Program-made: the position numbers and the translations under genes
In this document: piece after piece, positions 9,324 to 17,319 of the stretch
Position numbering within the stretch: the first letter of the stretch is position 1
How the letters are laid out: each line of letters opens with the position of its first letter
NCBI GenBank assembly: GCA_009993955.1
Contig: JAACSL010000003.1
Span: forward strand, 1 to 64,000
Origin: Paraglaciecola sp.
GTDB lineage: Bacteria > Pseudomonadota > Gammaproteobacteria > Enterobacterales > Alteromonadaceae
Length of the DNA: 64,000 bases
Direction: 5' to 3'
The notes under the pieces: generated by a model
The model's database searches: none
Told to the model about the DNA's origin: nothing
What the model saw: only the letters and a program-made list of their open reading frames with translations

Positions 9324-10340
9324 TTACAAAATCGGTAAGACGCGATTCCTGCCAAGACGTTTGGCTTCATAGAGTTGTTTGTCAGCCTGTTCTACCAAGG
9401 CGAGGGGATTCATGCCTTTTTGAATCTCGGCTATGCCTATTGAGGCCGAGATATCCCCTAAAATTTCACCTGTGCGTTTATCTTTTACCCGAATTTTTTC
9501 AATAGCTTTGCGCATCGTTTCAGCCATGCTACGGGCCACACTAAAATTCGAGTTGGGTAGAATAATAGCAAATTCTTCACCACCAAAGCGGAAGGCCTGG
9601 GCGCCTTCACGGCAACTACTTTGTAATTTCTTGGCGGTAGCTTTGAGCACTAAGTCGCCCATCACGTGGCCATAGTTATCATTGATTTTTTTGAAATGAT
9701 CGAGGTCAACCAGCATCAAGAATAACTTGGGTTGCAGGGCATGGTTGGCCAGTTCTTCATCAAAATAACGACGGTTACACAAACCAGTGAGGGCATCGTA
9801 GAGGGCATCCTGCTGGCTTTGCTCCAGTTGTGCGCGTAGGGCACTGATCTCTCTTTGCGCATCTGTTAAGGCAGCATTGAAGCTCATGGTGCTGCGTCTA
9901 ATGCTTTGTGTTTCGCTGACTAAGTTGCGTACCAATGACATCACTTCGTCAAGGGATAAACCTTCATTTTCCACGGTGGCTAGTTGATCGGCGCAATTGT
10001 CTACAATTTGTTTAAAGCTGTTGGCCTCGCTACGGGTATCCGTGATCGATTGCGATAGCTCCACCAACATGGCTTCCAGCGATTGGCGCAATTCCCAAGC
10101 ACTTATCTCATCTCCAACCGATAGATAATGGCGATATAACTCTTTGGTTTTTGACTCTGACATGGGCACATTGGTTTGCAGCACTTTATCAATAGCCGAC
10201 TTAAGCTCTGGCGATTCGTTGGCCACATAGGTATACCAGAGGGCGTAATTGATCGGGGCTGCAGATACTTTATGTTTAAGTAACATTGGAATGGTTTGTT
10301 TTAAGGTGTCGAACGACTTTTCAATGCTTTGCTTGGCCAC
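9324..10340 (-). CDS. Diguanylate cyclase (GGDEF), soluble, linked to barrel/half-PstS genes
   Basis: A 338-residue cytoplasmic protein with no membrane segment. Residues 1-170 are helical with a probable coiled coil at 150-180. The GGDEF domain covers about 180-338, with signature FRFGGEEF (GGEEF 253-257) and IDLD-equivalent LVDLDHFKKIND. The product would be cyclic di-GMP made from two GTP. The inhibitory RxxD site is changed to REGA, so product inhibition is probably lost. The start is GTG at 10340, with AAGGA six bases upstream. It is the third gene of a run with the beta-barrel and half-PstS genes (71-base gap), matching the second module at 37370-40658. Confidence 0.9.
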   Translation of the reverse strand: MAKQSIEKSFDTLKQTIPMLLKHKVSAAPINYALWYTYVANESPELKSAIDKVLQTNVPMSESKTKELYRHYLSVGDEISAWELRQSLEAMLVELSQSITDTRSEANSFKQIVDNCADQLATVENEGLSLDEVMSLVRNLVSETQSIRRSTMSFNAALTDAQREISALRAQLEQSQQDALYDALTGLCNRRYFDEELANHALQPKLFLMLVDLDHFKKINDNYGHVMGDLVLKATAKKLQSSCREGAQAFRFGGEEFAIILPNSNFSVARSMAETMRKAIEKIRVKDKRTGEILGDISASIGIAEIQKGMNPLALVEQADKQLYEAKRLGRNRVLPIL

Positions 10341-10411
10341 AGGAGATCCTTCAATATTCTATGTTATTACAATGCTGCACAGTCTAGTTTATACCATCAT
10401 GGCACGCAGCA

Positions 10412-10837
10412 TTACTCTTCTATGCGAAATACCACCGAGAGAGTCTCGGGTATAGCTTTATCACCTAACACGTAGCCCACGCTGAATGGATGAGCGAGCA
10501 AATGAGCAATTACGTCATCAACGGAGTTGAGTTGCATAGGCGGTTTGTTTTTACCAGCAAATTTCATTTGTGCCCAGTACGATTGAATTCTGTGTTCTGT
10601 TAGACCAATCACCTTGGTATTAAACAATACCCTTTCAGCGCTATCGATGGGCAGAGCGACGGGGGTGAGACCCAAACCTGTCGGCGCACCCATAAACAAA
10701 GCGCGCACTTGTTGCCGATCAAGTTGGATATTCTGCTGGTGAGTATTAGCGACAACAATTAAAGACCGCGCCACGGCACTCGTCTGACTTCCCAGCACTA
10801 ACACGCACAAAAAAGCCAAGCGTCTTAGAAGACCCAT
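10412..10837 (-). CDS. Small periplasmic PstS-like (phosphate-binding-protein-like) protein
   Basis: A 141-residue protein with a signal peptide (to about SAVA, residue 23). The remainder resembles one lobe of PstS-type substrate-binding proteins: SLIVVANTHQ, RALFMG, then RIQSYWAQMKFAGKNKPP and a C-terminal VGYVLGDKAI. A full PstS is twice this size, so it is a half-size relative. It begins inside the last 13 bases of the upstream barrel gene, which implies translational coupling. A paralogue lies at 38970-39404 in the same order. A sensory or adaptor role for the neighbouring cyclase is inference; no transporter genes accompany it. Confidence 0.8.
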   Translation of the reverse strand: MGLLRRLAFLCVLVLGSQTSAVARSLIVVANTHQQNIQLDRQQVRALFMGAPTGLGLTPVALPIDSAERVLFNTKVIGLTEHRIQSYWAQMKFAGKNKPPMQLNSVDDVIAHLLAHPFSVGYVLGDKAIPETLSVVFRIEE

Positions 10838-12048
10838 TCTAAACTCACTTGATACAAGGTGGCTTGGCGATCAAATTCAGCGTCATTCTTAATGGAAAAC
10901 AGCGAACGCTGTCCATGTCTGCCCATTAAAAAAGCAACTTCAGCTTTCAGTGCCAGATTATTTTGTAAGTCCCACCGGGTGCCTATTACGTACTTGCTCA
11001 AATCATCACGGGGGAGTTGTTGAAAAAGATTTTGATAGGCAGCAGACAGTGCATCGAATTGTGGGGATACATTGTCGAGGATCTCGTTTTGTGGCGAAGG
11101 GTAGTCATTGCGAAAATAAATATAGCTCAAGTAATGCGTCAAACTGTCGCGATACAAACCAAGGCTCGCAGAATAAATTTGTACATCGGGATTGGTGATT
11201 TGCCGTGAACGGGAGTCTAGCCATTCTATACGGGCGAAATAGTCTAGGGCTTCTTTAATGATTGAAATTTGGGTAACTTGCAAGGTACCACGGGTATTGA
11301 GGGATGCCGCTGAACGGGTATAACCGAGCTGCGCGAGCTGGGTGGCAAACTGAGTTAATTCAGGACTTTCTGTTGATGCCGTGGTTTGATGCCAAGCCAC
11401 CCGAAATTCTAAATTATTGTTACTGACTTTGGCGATCAAGCCATGCAAATCATCCGCCCCAGCATTATTAAAAATACTGTCGGCCACAAAAATATCACCC
11501 GAAAAGTTACCATAATAGCCCTCTAAATAGAGTTGCAGACCGTCAAACAGATGGCTCAGCGAAGCGTTGGCACCGGTATACGTGGTAAAAATACTGTAAT
11601 CTAATTGTGGTGGCGTAATCCACGGATAGGCATAACCCACATCCAAATGCTCACTATAAGAGAAAAATGGGGTGCGCATTTTGCCCAGTTTTATGCGCAA
11701 ACTTTCATTGGCTTGGTAGGTCAGATACAACCATTCCGCCCCAGAATCACGGGTATCGCTGGAATGGGCTAACAATTGCGTGGTAAAACTTAATTTTGCC
11801 GAAACCGGCCACTCTAGTTGCAGGCCAAACAGACTCTGTTGGTCGATGGAGATTGTATTGTCGTAACCCAGATAGTCAGCGTTGTTATCATCCAAATACC
11901 CGGCTACCACTCTGGCAAAACCAGACACTTCAATTTCATTATCACCCGCATGTACTGGCGAGCTGCAGACTAGAATACCTGCAAAAGCTAGTACATTCTT
12001 GCAGTGCAGGATGCTGGCGTTGCGCTTGATAATAGTTGGTCGCGTCAT
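10825..12048 (-). CDS. Outer-membrane porin-like beta-barrel protein
   Basis: A 407-residue protein with an N-terminal signal (ending PVHA at about 35) and alternating beta-strand sequence through to a C-terminal SLEWVF, the usual aromatic end of a BAM-inserted barrel. The N-terminal strands start with EVSGFARVVAGY. The feature VGYAYPWITPP near residue 140 recurs as VGYAYLWVRPP in the paralogue at 39391-40658. AAGG lies seven bases before the ATG. It is first in a three-gene run with the half-PstS and diguanylate cyclase genes. Whether it conducts solutes or serves as a surface sensor is unknown. Confidence 0.82.
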   Translation of the reverse strand: MTRPTIIKRNASILHCKNVLAFAGILVCSSPVHAGDNEIEVSGFARVVAGYLDDNNADYLGYDNTISIDQQSLFGLQLEWPVSAKLSFTTQLLAHSSDTRDSGAEWLYLTYQANESLRIKLGKMRTPFFSYSEHLDVGYAYPWITPPQLDYSIFTTYTGANASLSHLFDGLQLYLEGYYGNFSGDIFVADSIFNNAGADDLHGLIAKVSNNNLEFRVAWHQTTASTESPELTQFATQLAQLGYTRSAASLNTRGTLQVTQISIIKEALDYFARIEWLDSRSRQITNPDVQIYSASLGLYRDSLTHYLSYIYFRNDYPSPQNEILDNVSPQFDALSAAYQNLFQQLPRDDLSKYVIGTRWDLQNNLALKAEVAFLMGRHGQRSLFSIKNDAEFDRQATLYQVSLEWVF

Positions 12049-12086
12049 TCATATACCTTGGTGGCTGCGCTAACGAACCCGCTCGT

Positions 12087-12141
12087 CAACACATGTTGGT
12101 ATGAGTGTAGACAATTTATACACTCATACCATGTCATGTTG
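12087..12141. promoter_or_regulatory. Long inverted repeat upstream of the barrel gene
   Basis: GGTATGAGTGTA (12098-12109) and TACACTCATACC (12119-12130) form a perfect 12-base inverted repeat around a 9-base AT-rich centre, flanked by a further CAACA/TGTTG pair. There is no T run, so it is a poor intrinsic terminator. It lies 39-93 bases upstream of the barrel gene and just after the amidohydrolase stop, a good place for an operator. Confidence 0.55.
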
Positions 12142-12146
12142 CGAAA

Positions 12147-15100
12147 TTAATGTACCCAATGATGGCGTTTGGCTTTTGCTTCAATGGCATCCGCGGTGGC
12201 TTTGGGAAAATAGCTGGCATTGTCTTTTTCGAAGAAAAATGGTTGGCGCACTTTTTTGCTGCCTACTTCGTTCATAGTGGCGGCTTCATATACACGGCCA
12301 TTTAATACCGTAAATTCCACGTATTCACTGCGACTGATATCGTTCAGAACATCACCGTCCATGATCACCAAATCAGCCAATTTACCCTCTTCAATAGAGC
12401 CAATCTGTTTGCCCATGCCAAGGTGTTTTGCGCCATCAATGGTAGCGCCTCGCAGAGCCTCCCATGGCGTAAATCCGCCTTGTGCCATGATCTGCATTTC
12501 CCAATGTGCAGCCAAGCCTTCGCGTTGCCCATGAGCCCCGATGTGCACACTGACCCCTGCATCGCGCAGTGTCTTGGCATATCGTGCAACGTCGTCTTGG
12601 TTGTATTGTTCATCTGGTGCAGTTGGACGTCGAATGGCGCGTTCATCGAGTAAAAAGCTTGGGGTATACCGAAGTAAACGAGGATTTTTCCAGACTTCGT
12701 TGCGATCATACATGTACTCTTCACCCATCATGCCGCCATAAGACACAACAAAAGTTGGGGTATAACCAAATTTAGTTGCTGCCCAAAGTGTCGTCAGATC
12801 CTTGTAGCCTTTGGCAATGGGCAGGGCATGTTCTAAACCGGTGTGGCCGTCTACCAACATACTAATATTCTGCTGGAACTTACCGCCTCCTTCGGGCACC
12901 ACCATCATGCCTAGTTCATGTGCAGCCGCGAGGATCTGTTGACGCTGGGCACGGGCTGGTTGATTGTAACTTTTGACTGAAATCGCCCCCGTCTCTTTGA
13001 GGCGCTGCACATGGTAGAGGGCATCTTCGTAGTTAGCGATAATGGCTTTATATCCATAGGCTTCAGCTCCATACAAAATCGTCCCGGTAGAATAAATGCG
13101 CGGAGCAACGATCTTGCCGGCCTTTTGCAATTCTGCAGCAGAAAAGATCTCAGTAGTGTCATTAGAAGGGTCGTGGATAGTGGTCACGCCAAAGGCAACG
13201 TTGGAGTACATCATCCAATTCTGCTGAGGGATGATTTCACTGTTGCCTTGAGCACCGTGGGCATGAGTATCCACTAAGCCAGGCACAATGGTTTTGCCTT
13301 TGGCACTGATTAATAATGCACCATCGGGGATCTGAATATCCTCTGCCCGACCCACCTTAGCAATCTTGTTGTCTTTGATTAAAACAACACCGTTTTCAAT
13401 AATCTCCTGCTGGGTATCGGCATTGCGCATGGTCACAATTTTTCCACCCACTAAGGCTTTATAGCCCTGGGGTTTGTCGCTAGTTTGATTAAATGACACA
13501 CTTATACCCTGTTTCACGGGTTCTGGCAGAGTAGCGGGTGCTCCAGTGACAAAACTAAAAGCATCTTTGAGTTCGCGTTCGTAATACGTTGAACCGTGAT
13601 ACCAGCTCAGTGCTTGGCTATCAGCTCGCCAATTTAAATATTCACCAGCCACGCTAGCGAGTTGAGTAACAGGCAAAGCGCTACCTTTAGGACCAATACT
13701 GACGCGTTTGCCGGTTTCTACAAACGGAGTGACGTAGGCTCGGTTTTGATAGACAAAGGCCACCCATTTTTTGTCATGGGAAAGACGATACTCGGCAACA
13801 TTATCGGCACCATAGAGATGCTCTCGTCTATCTTCACCCTCAAGATCAACGCTGATCAATTGTGTTTCTGGATAAGCACTACCCGGTACAGACGTTGTTA
13901 GGTAGACCCTGCTATTGTCACCAGCAAAATGCGGCGCAGCACCGCTGCTGCTAATACGTTTGTTTGCACCGGTTTTAACGTCAACAACATAAATACCCGG
14001 GTCAACGGAGTAGTCTGGCGCCAGCAAATAGCCCCCAGTGATCTTCTGATAGGTGATCATGCTGCCATCAGTGGAAAAACTCGGTTCAATGTAATGACCG
14101 GGTTGCGAGGTGATTATTTTGCTCTTGCCACCTTTGGCGCCAATGGTTCTTACGCTGCCGAATTGTTGGTCATTCCACGTTGTGTAGACGATGGTTTTAC
14201 CATCGTTAGCATACCGAGGATAGAACTCATCATGTTCGTTTTGTTTGGTTAAACGCGCCACTTTGCCCGTTTTTATATCTTTTGTATAAAGTTTACCTAA
14301 AGCTTGAAACAACAAGGTGTTGCCATCTGGTGAAGACTGGATCCACCGTGCCATTTTTATATCAAACGTATCGGGAGCCACATCTACATCAAAGCGCAGG
14401 GCATCGGCATAATGGAGGGTAGCGTTGACGTTTACAGGAATGGTTTCAACACGCTGATCTTGCAGGTAGATACGGTGAAATTTACCCGCCGTCCAATAGA
14501 CTAAGCTCGCTGAATCAGGTGTCCAATCGAAGTAGGCAAAATAACCTTCCGAGCCAAAGCCCTCCTGCATGTCACGCTCGAGTGCCATATTCAGCATGCT
14601 CTCGCGACCTGAGTTAAGATCTTTCACAAACAGGGCGGTTTTTTCTTTGATGCGCCTGACAAAGGCAAGTTTCTTACCGTCTGGTGAAGGCGTTGGCACA
14701 ATGGCACCCCCTGTGCCGCTGACAAAGGTTTCTTCTTCACCATTGGCAAGTTCTAATCTGGTAATAGCAAAAATACCTTTCAAAGGGTCGCGGTTGTAAT
14801 CAAAGGTGCTGCCCCCCGTCACATCTTGGGTAAAGTAGAGGTATTTGCCGTCTGGTGAAAAGGCAGGATCGGCAATATTTTTTTGATCTTTCTTACCATT
14901 CACACGCTCTTTGAGAGCCAAACCGTCACCACCACTTTTATGGTAAAGCCAAATCTCTCCAGCTGGAATGCTGCGACTCGACATGATGCCCTTAGTCACC
15001 GCAATATATTGGCCATCTGGCTGCCACTTAGGTGAGTGAATTAAGTTGGTCTTTTCGGTACTCAGTTGTTTTAGGTTCTTTCCATTGATATCCATGACCC

Positions 15101-15461
15101 ACAAGTTAGAAATACCACCACGATCGGAAATAAACGCAATGTGTTTTCCATCGGGACTGACGGCAGGATGAATGTTCCACGCAAAATCTTGAGTCAAAGC
15201 AGTGGCGTCGCCACCACTAAGCGGTATAGTGTATAAGTCGCCTAACATATCAAATACCATCGTTTTTCCGTCTGGGCTAATATCCAAACTCGACCAAGTT
15301 GTTTCGTCTGTGCTGATGGTTAATTCGTTTAATGGAAATGGGGGATTTAGGACGTCCCACGTAGTGTCTGGTTGAGGTTTTTCTTGCGCGATTACTGTGC
15401 AACAAAATAGCCCAAGGATGCTTGCACTAAGTGTGAAAAATTTGAATGGTTTGACGGGCAT
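12147..15461 (-). CDS. Secreted TolB-like beta-propeller / amidohydrolase fusion
   Basis: An 1104-residue protein. I start at the ATG at 15461, which gives a normal signal peptide (MPVKPFKFFTL... ending TVIAQ); an upstream ATG at 15530 would bury it. Roughly residues 50-640 are WD40-like/TolB propeller blades with repeated SPDGK motifs. Roughly 660-1100 form an amidohydrolase of the imidazolonepropionase group. It has VPGLVDTHAHG carrying the metal HxH at about 733-735, later His motifs in GHTGLEHA and GAHGQREG, and the closing GSIEEGKLADLVIMD. It probably hydrolyses a cyclic amide or peptide-like substrate in the periplasm. Such fusions are common in Alteromonadales, but their substrates are mostly unknown. 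Confidence 0.88.
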   Translation of the reverse strand: MPVKPFKFFTLSASILGLFCCTVIAQEKPQPDTTWDVLNPPFPLNELTISTDETTWSSLDISPDGKTMVFDMLGDLYTIPLSGGDATALTQDFAWNIHPAVSPDGKHIAFISDRGGISNLWVMDINGKNLKQLSTEKTNLIHSPKWQPDGQYIAVTKGIMSSRSIPAGEIWLYHKSGGDGLALKERVNGKKDQKNIADPAFSPDGKYLYFTQDVTGGSTFDYNRDPLKGIFAITRLELANGEEETFVSGTGGAIVPTPSPDGKKLAFVRRIKEKTALFVKDLNSGRESMLNMALERDMQEGFGSEGYFAYFDWTPDSASLVYWTAGKFHRIYLQDQRVETIPVNVNATLHYADALRFDVDVAPDTFDIKMARWIQSSPDGNTLLFQALGKLYTKDIKTGKVARLTKQNEHDEFYPRYANDGKTIVYTTWNDQQFGSVRTIGAKGGKSKIITSQPGHYIEPSFSTDGSMITYQKITGGYLLAPDYSVDPGIYVVDVKTGANKRISSSGAAPHFAGDNSRVYLTTSVPGSAYPETQLISVDLEGEDRREHLYGADNVAEYRLSHDKKWVAFVYQNRAYVTPFVETGKRVSIGPKGSALPVTQLASVAGEYLNWRADSQALSWYHGSTYYERELKDAFSFVTGAPATLPEPVKQGISVSFNQTSDKPQGYKALVGGKIVTMRNADTQQEIIENGVVLIKDNKIAKVGRAEDIQIPDGALLISAKGKTIVPGLVDTHAHGAQGNSEIIPQQNWMMYSNVAFGVTTIHDPSNDTTEIFSAAELQKAGKIVAPRIYSTGTILYGAEAYGYKAIIANYEDALYHVQRLKETGAISVKSYNQPARAQRQQILAAAHELGMMVVPEGGGKFQQNISMLVDGHTGLEHALPIAKGYKDLTTLWAATKFGYTPTFVVSYGGMMGEEYMYDRNEVWKNPRLLRYTPSFLLDERAIRRPTAPDEQYNQDDVARYAKTLRDAGVSVHIGAHGQREGLAAHWEMQIMAQGGFTPWEALRGATIDGAKHLGMGKQIGSIEEGKLADLVIMDGDVLNDISRSEYVEFTVLNGRVYEAATMNEVGSKKVRQPFFFEKDNASYFPKATADAIEAKAKRHHWVH

Positions 15462-15798
15462 GATTCTGCTTCTTTTCGTTTTTGTTAAAGTCACTCTACT
15501 ACAAGTTACCAGTTGGATAAAAGTAGACAAGACAATTAGCTATCAATCACCGTGGTAAGTTAAATTAGCATCCCATTTTTGTGTCCTTCAGGCTGATTTG
15601 GGTATTTTAATTTATACCCATGTATAAAATGACCTGCATCCAAGCACGCCGCTTCTGCGTTTGATAGCCAATCAAAGTCACCAAAGTATTCTCATTATTC
15701 AGTAGCTAATTCTGCAAACTACCTTACTATTATTTATTGTTTGAGCAGTGAATAGATTATTTTACTTACCCAAGTTGGGCTTCCTAAAAGGCATCTAA
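15462..15798. promoter_or_regulatory. Divergent intergenic region with palindromes
   Basis: This 337-base gap separates the divergent amidohydrolase and MetOD1 genes and must hold both promoters. GGGTAT (15600-15605) and ATACCC (15614-15619) form an inverted repeat, overlapped by TATACCCATGTATA (15613-15626), a second small palindrome. These could be operators. I see no open frame with a ribosome site and no RNA gene. Confidence 0.35.
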
Positions 15799-16346
15799 AT
15801 GTCAGATAAACCGTTGCATACTATTTCTATCAAAGAGCTGCCTGTGGCGCTGAATCAAAGTAGTTTTATGATTAACTTGGTCAGTAAACTCAGTCAGTCA
15901 CTAGAAGATGTGGTGGGATTAGAAGAAGCCTCGGGTTTCATTAGTATCGTTGGCGGTAAAATTGGCAAACAGATAGGTGATGAATATGCCCAAAATTTGG
16001 GACAAGCTAAGTTGGATCGTCATCAGGTCGCCGAAGTACTCGTCGATTTGAAAAGGCGCATTGGTGGTGACTTTCGTTTAGTCGAACAAGATAACAGTAA
16101 GTTAGTCTTCTTAAACTCGAAGTGCCCTTTTGGCGCGGCGGTAATCGGGCAACGATCCCTGTGCATGATGACCTCAACGTGTTTGGAAAAATTACCGCAG
16201 ATAATTTGGGTTATGCCAGCGTTGAATTAGCCGAAACGATTGCGGCAGGACATACACGCTGCAAGGTGGTGGTGCATTTAGATTTTGTTGAGAACTTAAC
16301 AGACATAGAATTCAGAGAATACTTTGCGGTTGATGAGCATGATTAA
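15799..16346 (+). pseudogene. Methanogen output domain 1 (MetOD1) protein, disrupted by a one-base frameshift
   Basis: The first frame (15799-16230) reads SQSLEDVVGLEEASGFISIVGGKIG and VLVDLKRRIGGDF, then NSKCPFGAAV and SLCMMTS. These are hallmarks of bacterial MetOD1 proteins, which usually continue CMMTSNVFG...ENLGYA. Here the continuation NVFGKITADNLGYASVELAETIA lies in the other frame, ending at 16346. The break is at about 16174-16179 (TCAACG), where one added A would restore SNVFG. A repaired protein would have about 182 residues, the usual size. The two CPFG/CMMTS cysteines suggest metal or redox sensing, but that is inference. The end overlaps the following diguanylate cyclase start. 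It may be a real mutation or a sequencing error. Confidence 0.8.
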
Positions 16347-17277
16347 GCTTGATGGCAATGAATTATCGCTACAATCTCTGATCAATGGTTTCAATGACGC
16401 TATTTTTCTCTGTCATTTTGACGCCTCGTTGTTAGCGTGGAACCAGGCTGCCAAAACACTTTTGTCAGACTACCTCTGTCAACCTTGCTCCGTTGGCGTG
16501 CCGCTTCCTGACATTCTCGATTTGGACAGCGACAAATTATTTGATGTCATGCAGCAGAGTCGTTCTCAAACTGGCGTGATCCCCACACGTGTCATGTTGA
16601 AGGCTTTGAACAATGGGCAAAATGCATGTTTTAAACTGTATTGTTCCGTTTTGCGATCCTCACAAAATAAACGGCCAAAAAGCATAATGCTGCGTTTCAG
16701 TTTAAATGAATCTAAGCTGGATTTTCGGTTTCGTGATTTGCAAGCGCGCATGCAACAAACTCAAACTGCCCTCAAAGCCCAGCGCGCACTTGCTACTCTC
16801 GATCCACTGACAGGATTGAGTAACAGACGGCATTTTTTAGATTTAGCAAAACAGTGTCTACTGGCTAAAAAACGCACCGACGTGCAAATAAGTTTAATCA
16901 TGTTAGACATCGATTATTTCAAACAAATTAATGATAACTATGGGCATGCGGTGGGTGATGTTGTGCTCAGAGACATCAGTGCATTGGTAAAAGACAACTG
17001 TCGTGAAAATGATCTGGTTTGTCGCTGGGGAGGTGAGGAATTCATCGTATTGTCTACACACGCTAATCATGCCGAAGCGACGCAGTTGGCAGAACGATTG
17101 CGCACGGCGATTGAGGACGGTATTTTTGATCGCTCAAATCATCAATTACGTGTCACCATCAGCCTTGGTGTTGCCAATGCACAAGTTGATGAAAGTTGCG
17201 AAAAACTCATCAATCGAGCGGACGAAGCTCTGTATAAAGCCAAACTAGACGGTCGAAACCGTGCGGTTGTTGCGTAA
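16333..17277 (+). CDS. Diguanylate cyclase with PAS-like N-terminus, partner of MetOD1
   Basis: A 314-residue soluble protein. Residues about 10-120 resemble a PAS fold (INGFNDAIFLCHFDASLLAWNQAA), followed by a short coiled coil at about 125-155 and a GGDEF domain. The signature is CRWGGEEF (233-237), and the I-site RxxD is kept (RENDLVCRW), so feedback inhibition by c-di-GMP is likely. I prefer the ATG at 16333, inside the last codons of MetOD1 (stop 16346). A TTG at 16324 and an ATG at 16339 are alternatives. The overlap argues for co-translation with the MetOD1 sensor. Confidence 0.9.
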   Translation: MSMIKLDGNELSLQSLINGFNDAIFLCHFDASLLAWNQAAKTLLSDYLCQPCSVGVPLPDILDLDSDKLFDVMQQSRSQTGVIPTRVMLKALNNGQNACFKLYCSVLRSSQNKRPKSIMLRFSLNESKLDFRFRDLQARMQQTQTALKAQRALATLDPLTGLSNRRHFLDLAKQCLLAKKRTDVQISLIMLDIDYFKQINDNYGHAVGDVVLRDISALVKDNCRENDLVCRWGGEEFIVLSTHANHAEATQLAERLRTAIEDGIFDRSNHQLRVTISLGVANAQVDESCEKLINRADEALYKAKLDGRNRAVVA

Positions 17278-17319
17278 TTCATAACGTGGTGCAATAAAAT
17301 AGTGTGATGTAGAGTTGGT

